Origin: Thereva unica
Taxonomy: Eukaryota; Arthropoda; Insecta; Diptera; Therevidae
Length of the DNA: 64,000 bases
Reading direction: 5' to 3'
Assembly: GCA_949987705.1 (NCBI GenBank)
Contig: OX465281.1
Coordinates: 221,559,978-221,623,977 of the forward strand
The notes below the pieces were generated by a model. It saw only the letters and a list, made by a program, of their open reading frames with translations, made no database searches and was not told the origin of the DNA. This document shows positions 9,996-21,649 of the stretch, one piece after another. Every line of letters begins with the position of its first letter. The first letter of the stretch is position 1. The position numbers were made by a program, and so were the translations under genes.

Positions 9996-11016
9996 TTAAC
10001 CTGATAACAACTCGTCGCTTGAGCATCGATTCGATAAGCTTTTTTTAAGCAAAAAACTTCAATGTTCGCTTTCAATTTTTGTGTATAATAAATAAATTGA
10101 TAACACAGGTAATTCAACAGTGAATCAGATATTTAAGTTATTTGTTTAAAATATAAGTCAACAGCTTCGATATAATCCGATTAAATTTATATAATTTATT
10201 ACATACTTCATTGACGATCGCTTAAAATAATACTCGGTCCACACTCTAAGACAATTCGATCGAAATAACTATAAGAATTCTTCTGCTTTGAGAATATAGT
10301 CTGTTGGAAAAGTAGCAGATCTCTCGGATAATATAAAACCCGTATTCTAAAAGCAATCACAAGTCACAAGGCAATCCCAAGTGTGGGGTGAAACTCAACT
10401 TGTAGGCCGATACTAAATGACAATTAACTTAGATAAGGGTTTGAACCTCTGTCAACATTTGACTAGAAACCAAAATAAGAAGTTCATAAGGAGAAGCGCG
10501 AGTCACCAAAATCCGAGGAACGAAGCTGCATCTATTTCCAAGGGATAGAGTAATGGAACAGTCTTTACCCATTAGCCAAGCGTATTTGACAAGTTCGGAT
10601 CTTACCATTTCGTTCGGCATAAACTTCTTCTATCGCAGCCCAATTCCAAAATGTACCCAGCAGTTATATCTCTACCAGAATGATCAAATTTCAAGAAAGT
10701 GGATGCTTTTTACAATTCAATGACCTTAGTTGACAGGAAAAAGGTCCACGTCACCTCTTTTTGAAGTTGTGATAACTACACAATTGATCCCTCTGCCCTT
10801 GCAAACATGTTCGAAAGATTCAAAAAGTCCAGCGGGTCATCAGAAATCAAATCTAGAGGGTCATTATCACAATATGTTAATGGCCTGGAATTCATACTCT
10901 ATGCTCTATCTCAGTCAGGTGTGTAATTAATCTTTCGATAAGGAAGCTCACCCGAAAATTGCCTGTAGAGCTTCCTACAAAGTGTTCACTAATGTTTCCC
11001 AATCCCCCCCCAAGAA
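9996..11016. other. No confident gene; possible retroelement remnant
   Basis: Short open stretches on the plus strand (about 10430-10930) have no clear domain. Their position just upstream of the presumed LTR suggests old retroelement sequence, but I cannot name a protein. Confidence 0.3.
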
Positions 11017-12740
11017 TTGTAACGAGCCACAATTCGTTACTTATGTCCCTCTCCCACCAAAGCTTTAAAGAAATAAATATTTACTCAGCAGGCTGAGCGA
11101 TTCTCCTTTGCAAGCTTCACTTCGAAGCTTTAAAGCTTCCTACGCTGATGAGCTTTCTAGCTATAAAATGAACCGCTTCACCAAGCTAAAATTTAGTCTT
11201 TAGCCAAGCTCGTTCGGGAGAGGTCACCTTTTCTGGTCCTATACCGTGTCATGTTGTACGATCCGGCACGGATACACTCTACACATTACCTAAGGAATGG
11301 TGTCGTGGTGTACGATCCGACAATGTGCTGAAGTAACGATTCCTAGACCGTGTCGTGATGTATGATCCAGCATGGTTAGACCGTAGACATAACACATACA
11401 TAACCATATCGAGCGACTATCGAATACCTGAGGAGTGTTTCCTGGACCAGTGTCGTGGTGTATGATCCGACGCTATTCCCGGCAGCATTTCCTATACCTG
11501 GTCGCGTTATGACCTGATACAAGACCATATACCGAACAACGCATTATACATATATTTTCCTAGACCGCACCAGTGATACCACCGACCCCAGCTTTCGCAC
11601 ATGTAGAATATAGTAATGAGTAGATACCTGCTTAGCAATACATTAGTAAGAAGCATCTATCTAGAGATAGCCCGTAGTTAGTTACTTAGATATACCTATA
11701 AGAAACATGTTAATATGTGTCCCGTATTTACTTAGATTTAAGAGACCGAAATTGTTGGTGTATAAGGATTTTTTGAATGAATAAAGAAATGTTATTTTGT
11801 AAGAAATTGTTTGTTCTCACTCGACCTTGGGCAATTCAAGAGCTCCCGACAACCCTCTCTTAAAAAGGAGGTTAGAGAACAGCCGTACGAAACCGCATTA
11901 AAGGATCTATGGCAGCAATGAATTTCCAGCGTGCGCCGTGCCTTTCTAGCATGCAGTGCTTCAATTTCTATCTCTAAAGCAGCTCTTTTGAAGGTGGTAG
12001 GTAGCAATGTCCGAATTCGTGATACCAGGGGCCCCTCATAAACAGTTGTATATACATCTTTCCCTTCTCACCTTGCGAGTCTTTAGTGTAGAGTTGCCTA
12101 CCCTGGTCAAGACCTGTTACATTAAAGGTCCCTTCCATCGAGACCACGATTTCGTGGAAGGAGTGCAAAGGGCCGCACCATATAGAGGACACATATTATA
12201 ACGCGAAAGGCCTAACGCTGCAAGCTTTGAAAGTGATACCTGCTGATGAAAATAATAGAGTTCAAGATAATTCCCCAGAGATTTCCTAAATAGACTAATT
12301 GAATTCCACCGACAGCGCATTGATAAGATTCAACAGAACGTTATACTGAACGCGGTTACTAGCAATAATGTCGTCAGGAATTCAGAGTCAAGCTGTGTCG
12401 ATGGTTAAATTAGACCTAAAATTCGTGTGCCAACCGTTAGCGGAAACTTCAAAAATGGGCCATCATCAGTTCTATCACTTTACTCCAATTGTATTAGATC
12501 TACTCCACATTATTTATTTGCGAATTAAGTGGCCACTTTTAAAATTCTACGGACGGTCCCCTTTTGAGTTATCACACGTAGCCTAAATTCAAATTATGCA
12601 TTTGTTGAAAAGGTCAAGTCGATACTCTGTCTTGCACTCTTGCACATGCAATTGGAACTTTCTTCAAGTTGTTGTTCAGTATGGGCTACAGCGTTGCCAA
12701 AATCGGAGTTCAGTCAAACAAGGAGTAAGGCTTAGGTTAG
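11017..12740 (+). mobile_element. Possible BEL/Pao-like LTR retrotransposon remnant
   Basis: A candidate LTR begins TGTAACGAGCCACAATTCG near 11017 and carries AATAAA near 11782. It contains several imperfect copies of the GTGTCGTGGTGTACGATCC motif. Downstream, a plus-strand reading at about 12395-12480 (P-K-I-R-V-P-T-V-S-G-N-F-K then L-Y-S-N-C-I) resembles the start of BEL/Pao gag proteins. It is broken by frameshifts, and no pol domain or second LTR was found. The LTR boundaries and class are tentative. Confidence 0.35.
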
Positions 12741-12749
12741 ATGGTTAGG

Positions 12750-13150
12750 TTTTTCAATTTTCTCTCTACCTTCTCTCCGCCTAGACTTGCTGTACAATAT
12801 TGAACTCAATCATAGAACTGTCGATAGTACCTACATTACCTCTGACCTCTAATCTTTCATATTAAAAATATGTAAAATTTCAGCCCATAAATGCTGCAAA
12901 ATTCAAAATCTACGCATAATTTTTGGACATCCGCTGACTACATGGTGGAAACTTATTGAATGAGTCAAATATTGACGACATATTAAACAAAGATTGAAAA
13001 CATTAACCAAAGTATAACAAGCCTTTTTATTATCTCAAAAATTCGATAATAGTTCCGAAGTAGCGATAATAGGCTGCGGCAAAAGAAGAATATCTTAAAA
13101 AGCGTATTTTTTGTTTTATTTATAAAAATATTGATAACAATACTTCATTC
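12750..13150 (+). repeat. Dispersed repeat, copy 2 (partner of 6785-7225)
   Basis: Co-linear with the earlier copy and in the same orientation, with scattered substitutions and a shorter middle (about 13075-13090). No tRNA-like head is visible immediately upstream. Confidence 0.6.
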
Positions 13151-13264
13151 ATACTACGCTTCATTCATTTATTTTTCAAAGGAGGTAGCGCTTAATGTAA
13201 ATGCATGTATGTGAAACTGCTACTAAATTTTAATAGAATTTTTTATTTGGGATGTAGAAGATTA

Positions 13265-13560
13265 ATTTTAGATAAGACTTTCATGCTGGCGCCAGTTAAA
13301 TATTATGAATATGCATGCACTATTCATCGAAGCAATGACGCTACAACCCAAATCGGGTCTTAACCAGTTCAGAGAGTAGATCCATCTCTTCCTGGATCGT
13401 CCTACTGGTCTATTTCGCGAAATTATGCTACAATGGGCCTTTTTTGGAATAGGATTATCCCTCCATCCTGTAGATTTTTTGAAGGTTGAGAGTTCGGGGT
13501 CGACAAAAAGTATTACAGAGCGCTGACGCCTTTCCTTCGCCATATTAGTTTAGTTATCTT
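13265..13560 (-). pseudogene. Probable LINE C-terminal fragment
   Basis: The 91-residue minus-strand frame contains R-N-R-P-V-G-R-S-R-K-R-W, similar to the G-R-P-R-x-R-W motif near the C terminus of several LINE polyproteins. No RT core is attached. The call rests on this one motif. Confidence 0.35.
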
Positions 13561-14256
13561 TTCCTTTTGTTCATTTCTTTTTGTAATTGGGAGACTATTT
13601 CTGGGTTATGTTCATTCATAGTAATATTTCTCCTCATTCTAAAACTTTCAGTTGAGGATTGTTATATCATCTTTTTAGTACGGATCCTCGAAGAACGAGT
13701 TTTCCAGAAATCGGGGGGGGGGGGGAGGTGAAGGAAAAAAGGAAATATTGAAGTTTCCTTGTCATAATAGAGTTACCCTTTTAGCTCAGAAGGTGCACTT
13801 CTCAGAAGGGCTGAAAAACATTTACCTCTGCAGTCGTGGCTCAGCTGAGACATGCAAACATAAAATATTAGATAACATAAAAGATCTCAAAATATCAAAC
13901 AGAGAAGCATACAAAAACAAAAAGGGAGTGGGGCAGGAAGTCACGCCAAATTGAGAAGAGTCCTTCCATAGTGTATAATCAATGCCCCATTCATATTGAT
14001 GAAATTGTCATATCTACTAAATAAGGAAAAAAGTTATAGCCTTTAAAAGAAAATCTTGTGACCAATTGTGGTGTTTGAAGGTGAGTTTACATCCCAACAT
14101 CAAAGCGGAAATGCAAATCTGAGCTTCTTTATCGCATAGAAGATAGTATGATTCTATCTCTATTTCACCAAAGTGGCAACAGAAAACAGCAGCCTCAAAA
14201 TAGAGCTCTATTCTACTTTACGATGCGAAGTACAAAGTATTCTAATGCCTACTAGA
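13561..14256. other. No gene recognised; G-run
   Basis: A run of about 14 G lies at 13708-13725. Near 14075 the phrase GAGTTTACATCCCA recurs in the foldback at 16085-16100, which hints at another diverged copy of that element. Nothing else is supported. Confidence 0.35.
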
Positions 14257-15750
14257 TTTTTTTTTTTTTTTTTTTTTTTATGTGATAGTCTAAGCTTAGG
14301 TGTCATCCTTTGTACTACTAGTCCGTCATGTCGTACACGTCATGGTGCAATGTCTAGTAGTAAGCTTAGCTCGAAGGATAGAGAGAAAGATAGGATAGAT
14401 TAGGGGGAGTCGGGTGGGTGTTGGAGGAGATGGTGGTGAACCTTGCGCTTGAACTCTTGGGTGTTGTATGAGTTCGGGAATATTGACTGAGGTAAGTTGT
14501 TCCACAGTCGTGTTGTTCTTGTTATAAACGAATTTCTAAATCGGAGTGTGCGCGAAGATAAGGGCTGTAGACTATAAGGGTGAGCCGAGCGGGCAAGTCT
14601 AGTGTTGCGGGAGAAAAGTTGCCGTGAAGGCATGAGGTTACTTATTTCAGAAGAGCAATCGCTGTGGTAAAATCGGTAAAATTTTGCAAGGGCTGCATTC
14701 CTACGATGGCTTAATGAGTCAATTGAGGAGCAAATGGCGCTATCGCCAATAAGTTTGAGAGCGCGACTTTGCACCTTGTCCAGCCAGGCTAAGGTGGTTC
14801 TCGGGGCCCCAGCCCAAATATGCGAGTTGTATTCGAGGCGGGGACGAATGTAGGACTTGTATATTGTTGCCCTGGCCGACGGCTGAAGGAGGAATTTGCA
14901 TCTTTTCAGGAATCCCAGGCATTGCGATGCTTGTTTAGCGATTTGGAATATGTGGTTATTCCACCGCAGATCTTCGGATAGTGTTAAGCCTAGGATGTTT
15001 AAAGACGGTTCTGCCGTTAGGTTTTTATTGTCCACTGAAATAGAAGGAGGGTCGGTGGAGGTTTTATTAGAGATGAGACAGTACTTCGTTTTGGATGCAT
15101 TGAATTCGACACGGTTCTTGCGGCCCCATTCAAGAATTCGTTCGATGTCCCTGTTGATTGAGATGGACATGAGGTTGCGATAATGCAGACAAGGTCTGGC
15201 GCGTGCTTGTCCTACAGTATCGAAGCCATAATGTACTGTCGTCGGCAAAGCAGTGGAGTGGGTTGGAAGGGATTGAGAGCAGGTCGTTTATAAAAATTAG
15301 GAAGAGAGCTGGTGATAGAATTGAGCCCTGGGGAACACCTGCGGAGATGGTGTGGGGGTCGGATTCGACGCCATCCAATACCACCTTGATTGAACGGCCA
15401 GAAAGGAAGCTCTTAATCCAGTTCCTTAGAACGAAGTCAATACCAATAGCCTGGAGTTTGGTTAACAGAGCGGGGTGCCACACTCTGTCAAACGCCTTGG
15501 AGATATCTAAAGCAACCAGGCCAGATTCACCAAATCGGTGTATACTTTGGTTGAGGTGTTCAGTTAGGCAAACAAACAGGTCGCCAGTAGATCTTTTTGG
15601 GCTAAAGCCGTACTGTTTGTCATTTAATATTTTGTGGTGTTCAAGATATCTCAAAAGCCTCTTGTTTATTATTGTCTCCATCACTTTGGAGAGAATAGCA
15701 GTAATTGCTATTGGGCGGTAGTTATCGGGGTCACTAGCGTCACCCTAGCG
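14257..15750 (-). pseudogene. CR1/Jockey-like LINE reverse transcriptase, 5'-truncated, frameshifted
   Basis: Two minus-strand frames (15684-15130 and 15248-14400) together give an RT: Y-R-P-I-A-I-T, G-F-S-P-K-R-S-T, L-V-A-L-D-I-S-K-A-F-D, G-V-P-Q-G-S-I-L-S-P and the catalytic F-A-D-D-S box. A thumb and C-terminal region follows, with R-L-E-Y-N-S-H-I-W and L-W-N-N-L-P. One frameshift at about 15180-15250 separates them. The 3' untranslated part (14280-14400) ends in a poly(A) tail seen as a T run at 14257-14279. The endonuclease is missing, so this is a typical 5'-truncated insertion. It is the best-preserved of four copies of this family in the window, the others being at 26943, 34110 and 46130. 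Confidence 0.82.
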
Positions 15751-15887
15751 TAGATGTCACTTTTATATAATTTCTGGTAGTTTTTGCATACTTTCCTTGT
15801 TTTCGACAGTTTGAAAAATCCGTTAATATTTGTTATTTCAAAAACGAAGTGTAGAAATATCTGAAACTAATTAAATTATCTTTTTTA

Positions 15888-16275
15888 CTACACATTAATT
15901 TAATATAATTATCTAAAAGGCTTTGCAGTTCAAAAAATTGTTCCTCTGCGACCGAGTTACAAAGTTTACGTTTGACAGTTGTAAAAAGTTTCGAGTTTTC
16001 AATGAAACTTTGCGCTTGTATTTTATACAGTTCCACTTTGTTCTTCGGCTTTGTGTTCGTGATGTAAACTCCCCTTAAGGCTTATAAAGGGGAGTTTACA
16101 TCCCAGACTCAAAGTTGAAGAACAAAGTGGCCCTGTACAAATTATAAGCGCAAAATTTCGTCGAAAGCTCGAAACTTTTGACAACTGTCAAACGATAAAA
16201 TGTTTAAACGGTCACAGAGGAAACAATTTAATGAGCTGCAAAACCTTTTAGATAGTTATATTAACTTAATGTGAA
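15888..16275. repeat. ~390-bp foldback with ~190-bp arms
   Basis: Left arm 15888-16076 and right arm 16088-16275 are reverse complements with scattered mismatches. The centre reads TTAAGGCTTATAAAGG. Well-matched blocks include TTTGTTCTTC / GAAGAACAAA and GATGTAAACTCCCC / GGGGAGTTTACATC. The 67-residue open frame on the minus strand is carried by the left arm only and is broken in the right arm, so it is probably not a protein. Confidence 0.65.
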
Positions 16276-17200
16276 ACAAGAAGGTGTTGTTAAAGATAAG
16301 CTGCGCAATAGAATGTTAATAATGATTGAATGCAATTTATTGCGTTTTGCTTTAACGACAAAAACGTCTAACTTTGAGCCATCGACAATGATTATGAATC
16401 TGTATCCTTCAGAAATGTTTTCAAAAGTGATTTTGTTGTCTAAATCCTCGACAAAATTATCAAAATATTGGGCGCATCCAGCGGCTAAGCGCTGAGCTCG
16501 TTGGATGGCTAGACGAACTAAAGCAGCTAAGCTCAGCAGCTTTTACCGGGTGTCGGAACGATGCAAAACGGATGTCCTTGTTGATGATTCGTTAAAATAA
16601 CGTGGTGACTTCCTTTATCTATAATCTCATCAGGTCCAAACATGAAGTTACACGTTACTAATGTGGACTAGGAAGAAAAGGATTGTTATAATGTCAGACG
16701 ATGTGTGGACATTTTTTTTTTAAATTTCCTTTTATGCCCTAAAATTCAACATATTTTCCACTAGAGTAATGACCCCATTGATTGAAAAATCTATACATGT
16801 TTAGAACTGGCCACTAGATTTGACGTTTGAATTGGCCGACTTTTTCCAAATCTAGTGACCAGTTTCAAGAGATACCTTCGATGTATTTGATGACTTCGAA
16901 AAAATCAGCAATTTGCGTTTTGATAGCTTTTTCTGCTCTAGCTTGAGAATTCTCAATTTTTCTGTGACGTCAAATTTGTAGGAGCTGGAGTAGCTGCAAC
17001 CAGCGAGCAATAATAATTATTATTGCTCGCTGTTGCAACTACGCCGATTTGCGGCCAACTACTCCGGCAAACGTACTCCAATAAAAATGAAACGCACCTA
17101 TTATAATATGAGTAATGACTCAACACAACTCATATGGGCTAGTAAGTAGACGTTTGTTGTTGTTGATTGTTTGCGACCGACTCTTCTTGTGTCTTATGTA
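16276..17200. other. No gene recognised; short perfect palindrome
   Basis: At about 16989-17042 a near-perfect palindrome is built from AGCGAGCAATAATAA and its complement, flanked by GCAAC/GTTGC. No TIR partner or coding sequence could be assigned to the rest. Confidence 0.4.
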
Positions 17201-17997
17201 TAGAATTTTTCAAACTCCGTGACACAAAAAATTTGAACAGCTCTGCGCACCTCATTGCCAAATTTTATAAATATTGTTCTATCATTTCCCCGCTTTTTAG
17301 TTAAAACGGCAACAAACGCAGAAAAAACTCAACAAAGTAATTTGGGAAGGGATGCGCGCATGCCGAATGAATAAAGTTAATTAATCTTTATATGTGTTGA
17401 GCAGAGCTTTTAAATACATGTAAAACTCCTGCTCAACCAAGTCAGTTTATCCATCTTAATAAGCATAATTTTGCTATAATTATGCTAAATATTTCTCATC
17501 CCTAAATTTAAAATAAATTAAAAGAATTGCTGGAAAATTTCTTTTAAAGATATGAGCATTTTCATTCATAAATTGAGAGTTCTCCCCAGCGGCAAGCAAG
17601 ACAACCTCCCCGAGCAGAAGCGCGTATGCGACTGGCGGAAAATGTCAACAATCAAGTAATCAAAGTGATAAAAATACAAATTTCGTATTTTTTAGTAGAA
17701 ATTGCTACAAATTATTTCTGTAGCATATGTGTAAAATACAAAAACCTTAAAATAAAAAAAATATATTATATAAAAACAGGTGTTTTTCAGTCATAATTTG
17801 TAAATTTTTTAAATAATCATTGAAATCCCAGAAAAATACACCTCTCTTTAGCAATACGCGGTCGCGACTGATTACATGGCAGCAAGTGATTTGATAGGAG
17901 GAGTTTAATGAAGCTTTTGTCTAAGCTTTTAAACATTTTTAAGAGCTTAGCTTAGTTGGGAACATGCGCGGGATGTCACGACGTTTGAAAACAACTA
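17201..17997 (+). mobile_element. 0.8-kb TA-flanked non-autonomous DNA element, copy 1
   Basis: The ends are inverted relatives (TAGAATTTTTCAAACTCCGT against TAGTTGTTTTCAAACGTCGT) and the element is bounded by TA on each side (17199-17200, 17998-17999). A second copy in the same orientation, about 783 bp, lies at 44606-45388. No transposase frame exists. A TA target fits Tc1/mariner-type elements, but TIR sequence alone does not prove this. Confidence 0.68.
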
Positions 17998-18560
17998 TAC
18001 GCTCGTATGGAATCATCCGAAGAATTTTTCATTCATTGTTTATATTTCAAGCCGTGAGGGCTGAAGTAATTTTTTAGTTGGATAAATTTTTAGGAATCCA
18101 TTCTGAGCTAGTTGCAAAGAATTGTATTCTAAATTTGTTACTTCGTAATTAGTTCAGAATACAACACTTTGTAACTAAAATTTGTAGTGCAGAGCGAATA
18201 AATGTATTCCAGCCTATCCCAGCGGGAAATGTAATGACTAGGTAAGCGAGGTGGTAATGAGGTGGATCCATTACCTTTGTGATGAAATAATAGCATACTT
18301 TTACATAGGGATGTCCTAGGGCGGTAAGTACTCACTTTCAGAGGTGAAGTGTATTAAGTGAATACATAGATTACCACGCAGAATAAATTTCTGGCTACCC
18401 TTTTTAGCATTAAAAATATTACTATCCATAATTACCATTGCATTTCTGCTACATTTGGTGAGAATTTTACTAGCAAGATATCTTTTTGACTGCACTTGGC
18501 CACGATCCACACCAAACGAATTTTGAGGACGGAATAAACTCAAGAAGAGAGGCTTCGACA

Positions 18561-20608
18561 CAGTGGCGTAGCTAGGTAACCAAGGGCCCTGGGGCAAATC
18601 AAAAAATGGGGCCCCACTGCTATCTAAGCTGGTTAGGTTTTATCAAGTAAAAATATGAAATATACAAATACTTCAAAAATGCTAAGCTACTTTATCATCA
18701 GCTCTTTTTCGTGCACTGCAGGCCACGTAATAAAAATATTAAACAATAACAACATAAATTACAATTAATTCTTGATGTAGAGGTATTGAACAATAAAACG
18801 AAATAGAAAAGATTCAAGGGTTTATTATATAAAGGTCGGACCTACCAACTGACTAAATAACAATTATATTTACAATCTTTTCCTAGCTTTAGTTTTCGCA
18901 AAAGTATCAATGACTTCGGTTAAATCCAGGCTTGATGCGGTTTTGTTTTCAATTGCTATTAGCGATAAATGTCGGAGTCGAGTTTGGCCCACACTATTTC
19001 TTAAATAATTTTTTATTATTTTTAATTTGCTAAATGACCTTTCAGCTGCTGCAGAAGTAACAGGAATTGTAAAGAATAATAACATTGCTGTAAATACTTC
19101 CGTTAGGTCGCATTCTAGCACTCCACATTTGCTCATTATTTCCTTACATAATTGGTGAACAGTCCATGCTTGAGTTAATTGAGGTAAAACTAGGTGGTAA
19201 ATATTAATAAATTGAAGTGAAAACTTAGGACCTATTATATCTGAATATTTTCTTTGAAATTCGTCTCACTTTTGTCATAAAGTTGCTTCATCAACATGTA
19301 ATAAAAATGTTGGTGTTAGAAAATCGAATATTTGACAGACTGCACTCATACCAGTAAAACGTGTATTTAATTGAGCTATCAATGTGTCTAGTACATTATT
19401 GAAAATCTCAATTTTAAATATTTCTTCTCTGTTTGGAAATCGGTGATCAGCAGCTAATTCATCAAAATGTTTTTTAACTTTCCTTTGCCTTTTTTCCTGA
19501 AAATGGGTATCTAAACCATATTCTTGCAGTTTCACTGGCTTTGCACTTGAATAATAATTCGAAATCATTTCTATAAATTTGCAACTTTGCTTTGGTCTCT
19601 GATAAAGCTTTACTTGCCTCGCCCAAAATGATGTCGCATTTCTGTAAAGTTTTGGATGCATAAGTGATTTTATTCAATACACTGTACATGAATTCGCAAA
19701 GCAACACGAACTCGAAATTAAGCATTTTTGTTTTAATACTCTCTGCTTCACTACGCTCATCTTTATTAGGACTCTTTAGAACTATTTCTGATAATGCTTT
19801 GATAATATCAAAAAAACGAAGTTTTATTGCAGATATCGTATTGACCCTACTGGACCATCTTGTCCATAATTTTAGTTTTCTAATTTATTTATGCAATATT
19901 TATATTAGATTGTGCTCGAGGTACTCACTGTTAACTGACGACGTTAAAAGTAAAAGGAAGGAGAAACGTAATGATACGCTACAAGACGTCGTTGGGGAAT
20001 CCCCGGCAAACATTTTATCGCCGCTAGTGTTACCACATTTAACGGTGGAGACCAAGAACGATCTCCTCGCGCGCGGACCTGAATTAATGCACCTACTGCA
20101 GGTGACCTGCATTTTTTTCACGATATTTCGCGTTATACAATGAGTAGCCGAAATCCATAGATTTGACATGATTGATTGACGTAACAGACATCAATATGAG
20201 TGGTACTAAAATCAAATAAAATTGAACCACTATATTGACCAGTACTAAAAAGTTTATTAACATCAGCTTACTTATTCCTGATACAGCATTAATTTTTTAA
20301 CCGTTCTCGAAAAAAAAATCTTGACTCGAATTCACAATAAAACGCACATATCGCTATCCGTCAAATTGACAACACTGCCAACCCACAGAAAGAATTTAGG
20401 GGAAATCCCTAGGTATAACTTTCGAATTTCTTTCAACTGAGTTGCCATGATTAAAGTCGGGCTGTAACCTGTCATATTTATTTTGAAAATGGGAGAAATT
20501 TTAAAAAATTCAGTTCGATCGAGATTTTCTGGTAAGGATTCGAGGGCCCCCTGAGCTTGAGGGCCCCGGGGCACTGCCCCGCCTAGCCCCTAGGTAGCTA
20601 CGCCACTG
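18561..20608 (-). mobile_element. hAT DNA transposon, 2.05 kb, perfect 8-bp TSD
   Basis: The TIRs read CAGTGGCGTAGCTA at both ends (the right end inverted) and the flanks carry the identical 8 bp CTTCGACA (18553-18560, 20609-20616). Subterminal sequences are rich in GGGCCCC blocks facing each other. Minus-strand transposase remains lie inside. TIR sequence, duplication length and the coding remnant all agree with hAT. Confidence 0.88.
18870..19730 (-). pseudogene. hAT transposase pseudogene (C-terminal half)
   Basis: The minus strand at 19136-18870 encodes the hAT dimerisation domain with I-P-V-T-S-A-A-A-E-R-S-F-S-K-L-K and the following R-L-R-H-L-S. Upstream, 19661-19275 encodes the middle region in another frame, and 19725-19474 continues in a third. 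Frameshifts near 19480-19560 and around 19265 break the gene. The N-terminal zinc-finger region expected between 19730 and 20530 is not readable. The style of the C-terminal domain fits the TTF-finger/ZMYM-associated hAT group, as far as memory of the family allows. Non-functional. Confidence 0.75.
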
Positions 20609-20930
20609 CTTCGACAAGACAAAGAATAATAAAAGCACATCACATATCCAACGGAAGTATGTATTTCACAAGTCATTACCTAGTCGCTTACCTAGCCATT
20701 ACAACGTAAAGACCTCCATTTTACTAAATTTGCAGTAGAATTACCATGTATGCGGTTACACAAATCATTAATGAATTTTTGGGTAACCTGAGGAACCCCT
20801 CGCTAGTTTTCCCGCTGGGATGCAATAGCCGTGTAAATGTAATTCATTCTTTTCATACAAAAGAATACAAATGGAATTAGTTGCTTTATATGGGAATTGA
20901 TTCTAAATTAATTCCGAATTATTTCTTTTT

Positions 20931-21467
20931 CCCGGTTATTATGTTTGAGTTTTCCACTGAAATCTAACATACTTTTACTGACTACTACCTCCACGGTATA
21001 CAGAAACAAGGTAATGTAAAAGAATGTATACCGCCCTGCAAACATTTTCTCGGCTACTCGCTTTCTCGAGCTGTTTGCGAAAGAGAACTTGTCGAGAATT
21101 ATTATTCGAGAAACAATCGTTAAAATGACCCCTAAAGCTTTTACGCTTTTTCCATGGTTTCCATCGTTTTCGCTTCGATATCGAGTCGGAATGTTTGCAG
21201 GGCGTAAGATTGTATTTTAGTGCTGAAGTTACGTCCGCGGCGACCGCTTTCCATAAAAAATCGAAGCTTTTGTTGTATTTACTGCATTAGGCCTGACGTT
21301 ACTTGTTGACCTTTTCAACGATATTCGAAGCAAGTCATATTTGTACATATCTGTTTCTTTATACTATGACTGGCTACCAGATACGTGTCCTAATATCCTT
21401 GGATAGGTTGAAAACAATAAAAGTTTTCAATGCTTTCAAAAATCATACTATATTTGACTACTGGTAC
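20931..21467. other. No gene recognised; intergenic 3' flank of LRR gene
   Basis: No repeat partner or reading frame of note. The motif TTTGCAGGGCG near 21193 and TGCAAACATTTTC near 21036 face each other across about 160 bp (21030-21205), possibly a small decayed TIR element. Confidence 0.35.
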
Positions 21468-21473
21468 TTTATT
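21468..21473 (-). terminator. Candidate polyadenylation signal of the LRR gene
   Basis: AATAAA on the minus strand, about 180 bp downstream of the LRR gene stop codon. It is the nearest canonical signal; no transcript end is visible from sequence alone. Confidence 0.4.
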
Positions 21474-21649
21474 GCATTTTCATCACGTCTCTAGATTACA
21501 ACTTTGCATACACAACAAAACAAAACAAATATAAACGTCTTAATACTACAAATTATAATTTTATCTATCTACTTTTGTCAGATCAATGTTACACATACTC
21601 TCACAGTCATTTCCCTTACAATTAGCCCTAAATGATATCTCCCTCTCAG

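Larger units (their letters stand above)
18090..20930. repeat. Inverted-repeat region enclosing the second hAT element
   Basis: Outside the hAT element, 18200-18260 (with CCCAGCGGGAAA and GACTAGGTAAGCGA) recurs reverse-complemented at 20665-20825. Further out, GAATCCATTCTGA-type and TTAGAATCAATTCCC sequences face each other. This looks like the ends of an older TIR element into which the hAT element jumped. The arms are too diverged to define the exact boundaries. Confidence 0.4.

Noticed and set aside
11792..12320. Overlapping frames on both strands around 12.0 kb as a real gene
   Set aside because: All are under 75 codons, overlap on both strands and have no domain; better explained as decayed retroelement.
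15203..15721. 172-residue plus-strand frame
   Set aside because: Antisense shadow of the CR1-like RT on the minus strand.
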